Origin: Coriobacteriales bacterium
GTDB lineage: Bacteria > Actinomycetota > Coriobacteriia > Coriobacteriales > UBA8131
NCBI GenBank assembly: GCA_031288185.1
Contig: JAITRZ010000014.1
Span: 23,160-87,159, forward strand
DNA: 64,000 nucleotides
Direction of reading: 5' to 3'
Shown: in pieces, positions 37,856-47,617 of the stretch
Numbering within the stretch: the first letter of the stretch is position 1
How the letters are laid out: every line of letters begins with the position of its first letter
The notes under the pieces: model-generated
Told to the model about the DNA's origin: nothing
The model's input: the letters and a program-made list of their open reading frames with translations, nothing else
Database searches by the model: none
Made by a program: the position numbers and the translations under genes

Positions 37856-38618
37856 AGGGAGGGTCAGGAACAGACCTGCCATCATGGTGTTCATCGTCTG
37901 ACGCTTCTATCCATTCCGATAAAATATCAAAATCTGTAGCAATAAATCCCGCGCTCAGGAACGCGAGGGCCCGGTAAAAATCCGTCTTTGCGAATTTGTG
38001 CATTTCAGCAAAGAGCATCGGTGTCCAGTTTGCAAGGTGGTCATTTAGAAAACCGTACTGTACCGCAAGCAATCTGGCGGCCTCGTCTTCGCGCTGTTTC
38101 TGTCGTGCAACCAGCATTCGTTCACCTATAACCTGCATAAACTCCAGCTCCAGGGATATATGGTCTTCTCCCACCTTCCAGCTGGAACGAGTGATAATGT
38201 CATTGGCGCGATAGAGCGCCAGTATTTCATCCCTGGCATCCTGCATCAGCAGGCGCTTACTGGATGTGTGTACGCTTTCAAACGGATAGGCGGCTGAATA
38301 GGCATTTACCCCATTACCCAGAAAGACCCTGGTGTAATCAATTGCCAGCTCGGTAAGCGTTCTTTCCCAGGCGTTGCTTAGGTAGGTATGAAAGAGGCGA
38401 TAACCCGCATCCATATCCGCGTTGCCCGTATTCACCGGAAACCGCATTGCGCGCATCTCGGAGAGTAATGGTTCGTCTACCTCCTTACGATACAGGCGTG
38501 TCAACAGGGCATAGGTGGCAATTCGCCCTTCTAACAGAGTCAGGACATCGGAATCTGACATTACGTTTGCGCATTCTAGCTCGCTCATTGTTCTGCCTCT
38601 CCTTCCGATAGCGCACAT
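37842..38618 (-). CDS. TorD/DmsD-family molybdoenzyme chaperone, second copy
   Basis: LTELAIDYTRVFLGNGVNAYSAAYPFESVHTSSKRLLMQDARDEILALYRANDI...EDHISLELEFMQVI; convergent 14-bp overlap with the ATPase gene. Confidence 0.9.
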   Translation of the reverse strand: MCAIGRRGRTMSELECANVMSDSDVLTLLEGRIATYALLTRLYRKEVDEPLLSEMRAMRFPVNTGNADMDAGYRLFHTYLSNAWERTLTELAIDYTRVFLGNGVNAYSAAYPFESVHTSSKRLLMQDARDEILALYRANDIITRSSWKVGEDHISLELEFMQVIGERMLVARQKQREDEAARLLAVQYGFLNDHLANWTPMLFAEMHKFAKTDFYRALAFLSAGFIATDFDILSEWIEASDDEHHDGRSVPDPPFSGE

Positions 38619-39391
38619 TCAACCAACACCTTGAGGCCGATATCGGTTGTTTTCCACAACGGCATCCACGCGAGAGCATCATATTCATTGAGGCGATCGA
38701 TGAAATACCCGCTGTAGCGGCGAGGCTGCTGCAAGAGGGGGTCGTCATCAACCAACACGTTAAGTTCAATCTTGCTGCGCGGCTCATCAGCACAAAACTC
38801 AAGGATGCGCCTATATATCTCCAGGTACTCGTTATCCTGTCCTAAGATTGTTTTCAGGTTAGAAAGGGGGTCAAGTGCATCATAGAGAACCAGTGCCTCC
38901 GGTGTTGACAGCCAATTGCCCTGAGCGGACGTTTGAACCACCAGATATTCTGTCTCTGAGCCATCCTGCTGTGTCAGCGGCTCAACGGCCACGGTTTCTT
39001 CATTGGCTTGTTCATCCTGTTGATATATCAGCGCCCCGGCTTCTTCCAGTAACTGCCGCAGCATAACCGGTGTGTAGACCGAGCGATTTGTTTTTTGCAT
39101 CGCTTGGGTAAACTCGTCCACCTCCTGGGGGCTGCGTGCGCTTCGGCAAAAATCGATAAGGGCAAGTAGGATTTTTTTCTGTGCTGGCAGGCTGGACAAA
39201 AGATCGTTAATGCGCTGCTCAGAAGAACGCCCAGGTTCATCACCACATTCTGCCTCTAACCGCTTTTGGCTGCCGACCAGCCCGATGAACTCAATGTCCT
39301 GATCCTCTTCATCCAACTTTGCGACACCCGCGTCGTCCAGGGGGTCATAATCCAGTTCGCAGGTAAAACCGTGGTCATCCTGATACACCAA
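38585..39391 (-). CDS. Hypothetical orphan protein (paralogue of 32176..33153)
   Basis: EQRINDLLSSLPAQKKILLALIDFC...VDDDPLLQQPRRYSGYFIDRLNEYDALAWMPLWKTTDIG; overlaps torD copy 2. Confidence 0.75.
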   Translation of the reverse strand: MVYQDDHGFTCELDYDPLDDAGVAKLDEEDQDIEFIGLVGSQKRLEAECGDEPGRSSEQRINDLLSSLPAQKKILLALIDFCRSARSPQEVDEFTQAMQKTNRSVYTPVMLRQLLEEAGALIYQQDEQANEETVAVEPLTQQDGSETEYLVVQTSAQGNWLSTPEALVLYDALDPLSNLKTILGQDNEYLEIYRRILEFCADEPRSKIELNVLVDDDPLLQQPRRYSGYFIDRLNEYDALAWMPLWKTTDIGLKVLVECALSEGEAEQ

Positions 39392-39580
39392 ACGCCTCCG
39401 TATCTCTCCTCTTGCTCACGTCTGTTTTTCTGGTGAGTGGGCTGGTGAATGGGCACATTTACCCTGGTTGTTAAGCCTGAGTGCAGCCTCCCGTCTGTTT
39501 TGCCTGTTTTCCTCGTGCTGGTTTGGGAAAGAACCGTGTATCTCTGTCAATAGGCTCCGTTGTCAGCAGAAGGCGTATTG

Positions 39581-40453
39581 TTAGTAGAAGGCGTAAACAC
39601 TGATGCCCAGGATATACAGCGCGGCCCTGAAGGCTATCCCACCTGCCAGAGCGCAGATCAGCGCGGCGCCAGCAAAGCCTGAGTTAGCCACCGATTTATT
39701 CCAGAACAAAAATCCCAAAACAGCGGCAATGACACCACCCATTATCAGCGCTCCCCAGAAATAAGCAGCTAGTTCACCTACCAGCAGGTTGCTTCCCAGG
39801 TCGGTAGGGGCAACCATCGGTTTGGTGGGCTCGGTGGGGTCAAAGTAATTGCCAACCATCGGCAGTGACAAACTGCCAACATACGCCGCATAGGCGACAA
39901 GAGACACTGCAACCAAGGCTCCACCAACGGCCGTAAAGCGCGCTCCTAGCTGGAGCGAGTCCTCGGTTTTGGTAAGAGCCGCAATTAACCACAGGGCTGA
40001 CGCGCCGGCCACCACCATCTGCGCCAGATAGAACAGGTGCAACAGGACGGTTGACCACACGGGACGTGCGGCCATCATATAGGAATTTGCCATGACCAAG
40101 ACCAATACCACTCCACCAACCACGGCAAGCGCTCCCATCCATTTGGGAATCTCACCTCTGCGGGCAAAGGCAAAGTAGATGATAATAAGGACAAACATCA
40201 CCGCAACAGCGATCAATTCCTGGGTTATCCCTGAGCTCAAGTGACCAAAGCCATTGAAACTCCGCTCCCAATGTTGCAGATGCGTAAATGAAGCAATGCC
40301 GCCAATAAGCAAGGCAACCAACGCCACCATCAGGCTTGGCATTTGCAGTTTAGCTCCCTTGCCAAGCAAAACCAGCAGGCCCTGTCCGGCAAACACGCCA
40401 GCACTCAGGCAGACAAATAAGGTAAAGAGCACCAAAGACCACTGTATCTCCAT
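39581..40453 (-). CDS. DmsC-like membrane anchor subunit
   Basis: MEIQWSLVLFTLFVCLSAGVFAGQGLL..., HLQHWERSFNGFGHLSSGITQELI; multi-TM. Confidence 0.88.
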   Translation of the reverse strand: MEIQWSLVLFTLFVCLSAGVFAGQGLLVLLGKGAKLQMPSLMVALVALLIGGIASFTHLQHWERSFNGFGHLSSGITQELIAVAVMFVLIIIYFAFARRGEIPKWMGALAVVGGVVLVLVMANSYMMAARPVWSTVLLHLFYLAQMVVAGASALWLIAALTKTEDSLQLGARFTAVGGALVAVSLVAYAAYVGSLSLPMVGNYFDPTEPTKPMVAPTDLGSNLLVGELAAYFWGALIMGGVIAAVLGFLFWNKSVANSGFAGAALICALAGGIAFRAALYILGISVYAFY

Positions 40454-40456
40454 CTC

Positions 40457-41041
40457 TTATCCCTTCCATTTCATAGTTCTAAGGATGTATTTGAAGGTTG
40501 GCTTATTGCCTACATCAGGCAGTGAATAAACCTTGCCGGAATCCTCAGCCGCCAGTATCTTGGATACCTCAGAGCTGGCATCCTCCAGGTCGCCAAAGTA
40601 GCGAGCACGGCCGCCGCATTGGGTAACACACTGGGGTGTACCGCCGTCAGCGATGAGTTGTTCGCAAAGAGTACATTTCTCAACAACCCGCTCGTCCTCA
40701 TTAAGATAACGCACATTGTAGGGACAGGCCATCACACAAAACTGACAGCCGATACACTTCTGCTTGTCGATCTGCACCGTTCCATCTATGAGTTTCTGCG
40801 AAGCGCCGGTGGGGCAGACCTCAACACATTGGGGCTTTTCGCAGTGTTGGCACTGAACTGTCAGATAATAAAGCTCAACATCCGGCCAGTTATCCCCTTC
40901 CTTTTTTGGGTTGGGGCCAACACGCAGGGTCTTGTTCCAAAACTGTCCTATCGGCACCGAGTTGACCATTTTGCAGGCAACCGAACAGGCCAGGCAGCCA
41001 ACACAACGATCCAAGTCAGTAACAATCGCATACTTAGTCAT
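40457..41041 (-). CDS. DmsB-like 4Fe-4S electron-transfer subunit
   Basis: RCVGCLACSVACKMVN, CQHCEKPQCVEVCPTGA, CIGCQFCVMACPYNVRY, CTLCEQLIADGGTPQCVTQCGGRARYFGDLED. Confidence 0.93.
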   Translation of the reverse strand: MTKYAIVTDLDRCVGCLACSVACKMVNSVPIGQFWNKTLRVGPNPKKEGDNWPDVELYYLTVQCQHCEKPQCVEVCPTGASQKLIDGTVQIDKQKCIGCQFCVMACPYNVRYLNEDERVVEKCTLCEQLIADGGTPQCVTQCGGRARYFGDLEDASSEVSKILAAEDSGKVYSLPDVGNKPTFKYILRTMKWKG

Positions 41042-41043
41042 AC

Positions 41044-43953
41044 TTATTTCCTTCCCTCATAGACCGGCTGCCATTCTTTAAGGCGGGGATCGGTTGCCGA
41101 GGCGATGATCGGTGTGCCATCTTGGCCGGTTGGCACTACAACGCCGCCCGGACAGTTGGCCGGCGTGGCTTTGTAGATGGTGCCCAGATAGGCGCGCAGG
41201 TTTGTAGCGCCACATATGGGGCACTGCGCATACCTGTCATTGACGCAGTTAATACTGGACAGCCTAAAGCCGTGCCCCGACTCATTGAGCTCTGGATACC
41301 ACCATTGGTGTTCGCAATTTATGGTACCTTTTTTGATACCGTAGTACAGATCGGCAACCTGGCGAACCTTGCCCCATTCAGTTTCAATCCACACCCAGTC
41401 ACCCTGTTCAATACCCAGTTCAGCGGCATCCTCTGGGTTGATTTCGCACCGAGGCGTCGGCCACAGTTCACGACACCAGGGCAGCTGGCGATGCTCAGAG
41501 TGAAAATAAACGGGAATGCGCCGGCCCGTTGTAACAATAAAGGGGTATTCCTTGAAGCGTTCGGGATCGCTGATGGGGGAGTGCGGTGGTTCATCATAGG
41601 TGGGCAGTTCAAATCCCCGTCCCGGCATCAGAGACTCGACGATGGTCGACCAGAACTCATATTTTTTTGTTGGGGTATTCCATCCCGGCGTAGGTGGTAC
41701 GGGCGGCCCACCCATCATGCCCGCTGAACCTCCCAGGATATAGCCGGTCTCGTAACGGCGGTAGGTGCCCCACCGGTCTGGTTCCATGACCTTGGCGTCC
41801 CACCAACCATCGCGTTGAAATGCCTCGGCATACTGATTCCAGGACATTCCACTGCCCATCACAGCGTTGTTGAGAATAAACTGCTCTCCTGGTTCCCAAT
41901 CTTCAGGAAGATTGCCAGGCCAGGGATCCTCAGGGTTGGGACTATAGAAGATTCCCAGGGCCTTGGCCACTCCCATGATTATCAGCGGATCCCAGAGGGT
42001 ATCTGCCGGTGGCTGCACACAGCGCACGTTAGCACCGTAGGCTCCTGACGATCCCTGAGACACGCGCGAACAGTTAATTTCCAGCCAGTGCCAGGCGGGC
42101 AGCAGGAGATCAGCATAGTCGCTTGAGGGGGCGTGCCAGAGATTGCATTCTATGATAAAGTCAAGTTTGACCAGCTGATCCCAGGCGTTGTTCGCGTTGG
42201 TCATGTTCATGAAGTCGCCCGACATGTTCACGCCGCCCTTGACAGGATAGGGTTTGCCGGTCTCCATCGCGTCATAGAGTGTGTTGCCATCTGACCAGCC
42301 ACCCCACCAGCGGTTGACCGGGAATTCATCATCGCCGATCTCTTTGGAGCTGTCAGGGAAGTAACCTTGCATCATGGCACCGGGAATCATGAAAGCAAAG
42401 GGGGTAAAGCCGCCGTCCACAGGGGCCATGGTTGGGCCTCGCTGGCCAGCCGGCGTGTCATAGTTACCGGTAAGCGCCGCGATGGCATCAATAGCTCGGC
42501 AGTTTTGAACTGCCGTGCCTGCGTGCTCTACAGCCAGCATATACTGAATGCCGCCATTGCCATAACCAGACGCAGGATCGATACGCGTGGCGTAGGTCTT
42601 GGCTGCTGCCTCCAGTTGGTCGGCGGGGACACCCGTTATCTCAGCGGCCCTTTCAGGGGTGTAGTCGCGGCAGACCTCGGCATATATATCCAAGACTGGA
42701 CGTACTTTTACCGTTGTACCGTCCTTAAGCGTAACGTCATATTCACCATAGATGGCAGGGTCTATCTCTGGATTGAAAGGCGTGGGGTCAGGAACAAATC
42801 CCTGAACTACACCAGGCATCAGATGAGGCTGACGCGCCTCATGGCCCTTGGTGGGAGGCGAGAAGGGCGGCTCGTTTTCCCAAAGACCGGTAGTGGAGTC
42901 AAAATAGGTAAGCCCGTTTGCGATACTGTCCCAAACCATGAAGCGCGTAGGATCGCCGCCTTCAATCAGGTCTGATTCCTTAAGAAGGCGTGTTTTCAGT
43001 TCCCAGGGACGTCCCGGACCGTACAGTTGAGTGCTGCTAAGGCTTGGCCCTGTGGGAAGAACCAAGAAGGAAGCGTTGGTCCACCGCTTCACAAACAGTG
43101 CGTCAATCAGGTCGTTTTCCAGTATGACGTTAGTCCAGCAGAGCGCGACAGCGGCATCGGTGCCCGGACGCAGATTCATCCAGTAATCTGCGTTGCGGCC
43201 GATGCCAGCCATGCGTGGGTCAACTACGATATGAGAATCAGCCACAACAGCGCAGTCAACCGTAGTGCGGCAGGAGTCATCATAGTTTGATATTTCCGAT
43301 GCCCCACCCCACTGCACAAAAACACGGGGACGGTCAACAGTCGCCATCCAGCTAAAGGCCCTGTTGGAGACCAGACGTGTCGCGTAGTGGCGGGGACCCT
43401 TGCACACCTGGTAAGCCTGGATGGTGTTGGGCGTTTGCAGTATCTGTGGCCAGGCCATTAACCCACCCATCGACCAAACACGGCTTGTCCCTACCATAGA
43501 ATAAAACGTTTCGCCCCCGTACTTGTCTTTAAGTTCCTGTATCTTTTCCGCCGCTAATGCAAAGGCCTCATCCCACGTGATGCGTACCCAGCCGGGATCG
43601 GGCGCGTTTTTGGGATTAGTGCGCTTCATGGGATACATCAGGCGGTCAGGATGGTAACAGGCTTGGACTGATGCTTGTGATTTTGAACAGCAGTTTGCAT
43701 CACTCTGGAAGGCGTCCGGATCTCCCTCGATCTTAATGGCGCGACCGTTGCGCACTGTCACTAAAACCCCACATTCCATTTTGCCGCAGCCTCTGCAGGT
43801 GGTACGCACCACCTTGACCTCATCTGGTGTTGATGAGGCATTCTCATCAACGGCAAGCGCTCTGTCCATGACAGCGGACGTTAGAGCGGTTGCCGCGCTG
43901 AGCGCCGCAGCAGTTTTTACGAAACTGCGCCGTGTCATAGTTGGCATCTTCAT
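41044..43953 (-). CDS. DmsA-like molybdopterin oxidoreductase, Tat-exported catalytic subunit (copy 1)
   Basis: MTRRSFVKTAAALSAATALTSA; CRGCGKMECGVLVTV...CCSKSQA; TGRRIPVYFHSEHRQLPWCRE. Confidence 0.9.
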   Translation of the reverse strand: MKMPTMTRRSFVKTAAALSAATALTSAVMDRALAVDENASSTPDEVKVVRTTCRGCGKMECGVLVTVRNGRAIKIEGDPDAFQSDANCCSKSQASVQACYHPDRLMYPMKRTNPKNAPDPGWVRITWDEAFALAAEKIQELKDKYGGETFYSMVGTSRVWSMGGLMAWPQILQTPNTIQAYQVCKGPRHYATRLVSNRAFSWMATVDRPRVFVQWGGASEISNYDDSCRTTVDCAVVADSHIVVDPRMAGIGRNADYWMNLRPGTDAAVALCWTNVILENDLIDALFVKRWTNASFLVLPTGPSLSSTQLYGPGRPWELKTRLLKESDLIEGGDPTRFMVWDSIANGLTYFDSTTGLWENEPPFSPPTKGHEARQPHLMPGVVQGFVPDPTPFNPEIDPAIYGEYDVTLKDGTTVKVRPVLDIYAEVCRDYTPERAAEITGVPADQLEAAAKTYATRIDPASGYGNGGIQYMLAVEHAGTAVQNCRAIDAIAALTGNYDTPAGQRGPTMAPVDGGFTPFAFMIPGAMMQGYFPDSSKEIGDDEFPVNRWWGGWSDGNTLYDAMETGKPYPVKGGVNMSGDFMNMTNANNAWDQLVKLDFIIECNLWHAPSSDYADLLLPAWHWLEINCSRVSQGSSGAYGANVRCVQPPADTLWDPLIIMGVAKALGIFYSPNPEDPWPGNLPEDWEPGEQFILNNAVMGSGMSWNQYAEAFQRDGWWDAKVMEPDRWGTYRRYETGYILGGSAGMMGGPPVPPTPGWNTPTKKYEFWSTIVESLMPGRGFELPTYDEPPHSPISDPERFKEYPFIVTTGRRIPVYFHSEHRQLPWCRELWPTPRCEINPEDAAELGIEQGDWVWIETEWGKVRQVADLYYGIKKGTINCEHQWWYPELNESGHGFRLSSINCVNDRYAQCPICGATNLRAYLGTIYKATPANCPGGVVVPTGQDGTPIIASATDPRLKEWQPVYEGRK

Positions 43954-43970
43954 AAACTCCTCCTGTTGGA

Positions 43971-44069
43971 TTGATGGCCCTGCGCGCTGGCACGCACGAA
44001 GGTGATGTAAGAGGGGATTCCCGCTGAAGGTGTTGATGGTTCTGCGCGCTGACGCGCACGAAGGTAATG
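43971..44069. repeat. Pair of 37-nt imperfect direct repeats (period 62 bp) upstream of dmsA-like copy 1
   Basis: TTGATGGCCCTGCGCGCTGGCACGCACGAAGGTGATG (43971-44007) and TTGATGGTTCTGCGCGCTGACGCGCACGAAGGTAATG (44033-44069); 32/37 identical; second copy contains TGCGCG-CTGA-CGCGCA. Confidence 0.85.
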
Positions 44070-44322
44070 ACCTCAAAACCCTCAAAAGAGTGGGGAAGCA
44101 CTCCTACCTTTCTACTCCCTCCCTCCGTACGGCCGCTGCTTTTTCAAGTATAGAGAGGTAGGAGGTATGCTTGGATCAGTAAAAACAACCGTAAAACGTC
44201 CCAGCCCGTCATAAATGCTTTATGATTTCTCATTCGTATGGAGCAGCGCGAGGCAAGAAGCGGTATCCTTGTTAGGTAAAGAGGATGCGCGTTGTAAGAT
44301 GGCATGCTGATAGAGGAGTCCC

Positions 44323-45810
44323 ATGGTCAATATACCAAAAGTCTCTCGCGAAAAGTCCCTGGCGCGTTTGGGCACTATGATTCCAGGGGAAAAGGAGAGT
44401 TTGTTCAGGATTGTAGGCTTTACCTGTAATCGTGCCTGGATCTACTGTGTCATCTTTAACCCCCTGTTAATTGCCTCCTCCGGTTTTACCTCCATTCCGC
44501 TTACTGTTTCCCTTTTCTGTCTTGCCATAACCCTTGTGGTGATGGCTCTTGCCCACAACCTTACTAAGCGCCTGCTTGAGAAGAACGGTTGCCTGATGGG
44601 GGCGGGCATGAGCATGGCTTTGGGTGCCTTCTTTTGGATAATGGCCAGCACCATGCAGCTTGATTCTGTTGTCCTGTTTGTGCTCTGTGGGATACTAACC
44701 GGTTTTGGATCTTCCCTTATGCTTATGCAGTGGGGACGCGTTTTTGGCGCTGTCCCAACTGCTACCTCTCATTTTGAATCGTCTCTGAGTTATCTCAGCG
44801 CTGCCTGCGTATTTCTCATGTGTGGTTTTTTGCCCCTGCCAGCAAGCGTTGGAGCGGCGATACTGCTGCCACTGATTTCAGTCTTTATTCTTGCGCAGTT
44901 GAAACGGCTCGCCGTTTCACCACGGCCAAACCTTGAGAATTTATCTGCTATCACGCAGGATAGTTTTTTCATCAAGTTGCTGCTTGGGGTTTTGCTGATA
45001 GGAACTTGCGCGGGTGTTGCTGATGAGTTTTACTTTATCTACAATCCGGTGATTTCACCAACGGATGCAACACTACAGTTCTTTCTGGCGGCCTTACTTG
45101 CGCCCCTCCTCATGCTCATAATTCCGGTTTTTTCAAAACGCCTGGATTTTGGCCTTACCTACCGACCAACCCTCGTAGTGATGATATTTGGAGTGCTGAT
45201 GCTGCCCTTCTTCACCGGGGGTACGCAGATGACAGGATGGATAGTGCTAGCTGGCTATCACTGCTTTGATTTGATGACCTGGATCTTGTTGGCTGATCTC
45301 TCCTATCGTTTCCACATTTCACCCATCCTCAGTTTTGGGCTCGGTCGCGGTGTCCTTTACTTCTCCTGCGGGATGGGCAGCTGCATCGGTAGGCTGATTC
45401 GCCTTTATTGGGGAATAGGATTTGAATCAATGGCTACCAGCCTGGCCGTTACCGTTATTACCCTGGTTCTTGTTTTGACCTACTGCCTTATATTCACAGA
45501 AAAGGATTTAAGTAGGTATGAAAGTGTGGCAAAGGACGGCCGCCCCGGCGCTGTCATGCAGTCATGCAGTCATATTGCTGGACTCTACGGCCTTTCGCCT
45601 CGGGAAGAAGCGGTGATGCGGTTGCTGGTAAAAGGACGTTCCATTGCCCGTATCCAGACTGAGCTTTTCATTTCTAAGGGAACGGTAAATACGCACCTGC
45701 GTCATATCTATCAGAAGTTGAATATCCACACCAAACAAGAGTTACTTGACCTCGTGGAAGGTGACAGGCTGCCCGTGCAAGCGCCAGAGCCTGACAGCCA
45801 CACCGAGTGA
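44323..45810 (+). CDS. Membrane LuxR-type regulator (multi-TM N-terminus plus C-terminal LuxR HTH)
   Basis: ~12 hydrophobic segments then YGLSPREEAVMRLLVKGRSIARIQTELFISKGTVNTHLRHIYQKLNIHTKQELLDLV. Confidence 0.92.
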   Translation: MVNIPKVSREKSLARLGTMIPGEKESLFRIVGFTCNRAWIYCVIFNPLLIASSGFTSIPLTVSLFCLAITLVVMALAHNLTKRLLEKNGCLMGAGMSMALGAFFWIMASTMQLDSVVLFVLCGILTGFGSSLMLMQWGRVFGAVPTATSHFESSLSYLSAACVFLMCGFLPLPASVGAAILLPLISVFILAQLKRLAVSPRPNLENLSAITQDSFFIKLLLGVLLIGTCAGVADEFYFIYNPVISPTDATLQFFLAALLAPLLMLIIPVFSKRLDFGLTYRPTLVVMIFGVLMLPFFTGGTQMTGWIVLAGYHCFDLMTWILLADLSYRFHISPILSFGLGRGVLYFSCGMGSCIGRLIRLYWGIGFESMATSLAVTVITLVLVLTYCLIFTEKDLSRYESVAKDGRPGAVMQSCSHIAGLYGLSPREEAVMRLLVKGRSIARIQTELFISKGTVNTHLRHIYQKLNIHTKQELLDLVEGDRLPVQAPEPDSHTE

Positions 45811-45831
45811 TGACTCTTTGGGTAGTGCGCG

Positions 45832-45910
45832 AAAAAAAAGGGCCACAAATCCCCTGGACGCGACTGTTTGCAGAGTCAGGAAAAGATCGCGCCCGGGGGG
45901 CTTGTGGCCC
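45832..45910 (-). terminator. Long-stem intrinsic terminator for the second dmsABC-like operon
   Basis: Outer stem GGGCCACAA/TTGTGGCCC, inner CCCC/GGGG and CGCGA/TCGCG; followed on minus strand by TTTTTTTT. Confidence 0.75.
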
Positions 45911-46034
45911 CGCAGAAAGGATGGGCAAGAGACGATCGTCAACTGCCCCGATGTTTCATGTTGTGGTCTCAGCAAGAGAAAGGGCGCCTGGGGCCTGGCT
46001 GTGCAGACGACCTGCCCTTTCTCCAAACTGCTGA

Positions 46035-46952
46035 TTAATAAAATACAAAAACCGAAAAGCCCAGCGCATAGAGCACAACCCTGAAGCATAGCGCGCCCGC
46101 GAGGGCACACAGTGCAGCCACACCGGCTGTACTTGCGGCCGTGGTGCCTTGTTGCCTTGTGACAAAGAAGGCCGCCGCGCCCGGTACAAGTGCGCCCAGT
46201 ACAAGCGCCCCTACCCAAAACAAGAGCGCTTGGTCTCCGGTAAGAAAGCCAGAGAGCATCCCCTGAGGATCGTCCATGACCTTGGTAGGCTGTGTGGGAT
46301 CAAAGTAGTTTCCCACAGAAGTAAACGACGGAGACAGGGAGGGGATAAAGACGGCGTAGGCCAAAAGGGCTATGAGCGTAAGCACGGCAGCGCCCAAGGC
46401 GAGTTTTGCGCTCAGGGTAAAGATAGCAGATGAGCCTTGAGAACCCTTTGCGCTTTCAGCGTCTGGCTTTGCAAGCGCTGAGATAGCCAACACAACCAAT
46501 GCCCCTGAAAGCGCGGCATTGGAGAGGTAATACAGCCAAAGCAGGGGTGTATCCCACACGGGACGCGCCGACATGCCATAGGATGCTGACATGATGATAA
46601 CCAGGACAACAGAAACAATTAATGCGAGCCATCCCGCCCAAGCAGGTACCGCTCCCCGTCTGGCCAACACAAGGTAGATGATGGCCACCACAGCAAAGAC
46701 AACGATGCCGATAAGCTCCTGGGTTATCCCGCTTGTTAGATGGCCAAAGCCATTAAACGCTCTGTCCCAGTGCTCAAGGTGCAGAAAAGAGGCAAGACCG
46801 CCCAGAACAATAGCAATAAGCGAAACAACAACTGCGGGTATCTGTATCTCTTTTGCCTTGTTGAGCCCCGCAAGCAGGCCGGCAACCCCAAAGGTGCCTG
46901 TTCCAAGGCAGATAAACAAGGTAAAGAACATTAAAGGCCATTGGAGTTCCAT
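46035..46952 (-). CDS. DmsC-like membrane anchor subunit (copy 2)
   Basis: MELQWPLMFFTLFICLGTGTFGVAGLL..., HLEHWDRAFNGFGHLTSGITQELIG; start set to MELQWP. Confidence 0.88.
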   Translation of the reverse strand: MELQWPLMFFTLFICLGTGTFGVAGLLAGLNKAKEIQIPAVVVSLIAIVLGGLASFLHLEHWDRAFNGFGHLTSGITQELIGIVVFAVVAIIYLVLARRGAVPAWAGWLALIVSVVLVIIMSASYGMSARPVWDTPLLWLYYLSNAALSGALVVLAISALAKPDAESAKGSQGSSAIFTLSAKLALGAAVLTLIALLAYAVFIPSLSPSFTSVGNYFDPTQPTKVMDDPQGMLSGFLTGDQALLFWVGALVLGALVPGAAAFFVTRQQGTTAASTAGVAALCALAGALCFRVVLYALGFSVFVFY

Positions 46953-47617
46953 TATCGACCTCCTCCCTGCCAAGTGCGTTCCCGTAGGATAAACTTGAAG
47001 GATGGGATATTGCCAACGTCGGGAAGCGAGTACACTTCGCTTTCCTTGTGCGGATTCAACAAGCTACCCAAAACGCTGCGTTCGCCCTGACACTTCTCAT
47101 ATGACTTATCTTCTTCCATTTGAGACGGTTCGGCGGGGCCTTCAAAAGACTCAATGCCTGCTTCCAGATCTCCAAAGAAACGAGCGCGCGCTCCACACTG
47201 CATAACACACTGTGGCAACTCGCCCTGGGCAATCTTCTGCTCACAGAGCGTGCATTTTTCCACGATGCGCTCTTCCTCATTAAGGTAGCGCACGTTATAG
47301 GGACAGGCCATCACGCAAAATTGGCAGCCGATGCACTTGGACTTATCTATCTGTACCGTGCCGTCCGCGCGCTTATGGGAGGCCTGCGTAGGACAAACCT
47401 CAACACACTGGGGCTTCTCGCAGTGCTGACATTGCACTGTTAGAAAGTACATTTCAACATCAGGGCAGACAGCACCTTCAAACTTGGGATTAGGGCCAAT
47501 GCGCAGTGTCTTGATCCAGAATGATCCGATGTCCACGCTGTTGGCAGCCTTACAGGCAACCGTGCAGTTTAGGCATCCGACACAGCGGTTGAGATCGGTG
47601 ACGATGGCGTACTGCAT
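46952..47617 (-). CDS. DmsB-like 4Fe-4S electron-transfer subunit (copy 2)
   Basis: RCVGCLNCTVACKAAN, CQHCEKPQCVEVCPTQA, CIGCQFCVMACPYNVRY, CTLCEQKIAQGELPQCVMQCGARARFFGDLEA. Confidence 0.93.
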   Translation of the reverse strand: MQYAIVTDLNRCVGCLNCTVACKAANSVDIGSFWIKTLRIGPNPKFEGAVCPDVEMYFLTVQCQHCEKPQCVEVCPTQASHKRADGTVQIDKSKCIGCQFCVMACPYNVRYLNEEERIVEKCTLCEQKIAQGELPQCVMQCGARARFFGDLEAGIESFEGPAEPSQMEEDKSYEKCQGERSVLGSLLNPHKESEVYSLPDVGNIPSFKFILRERTWQGGGR

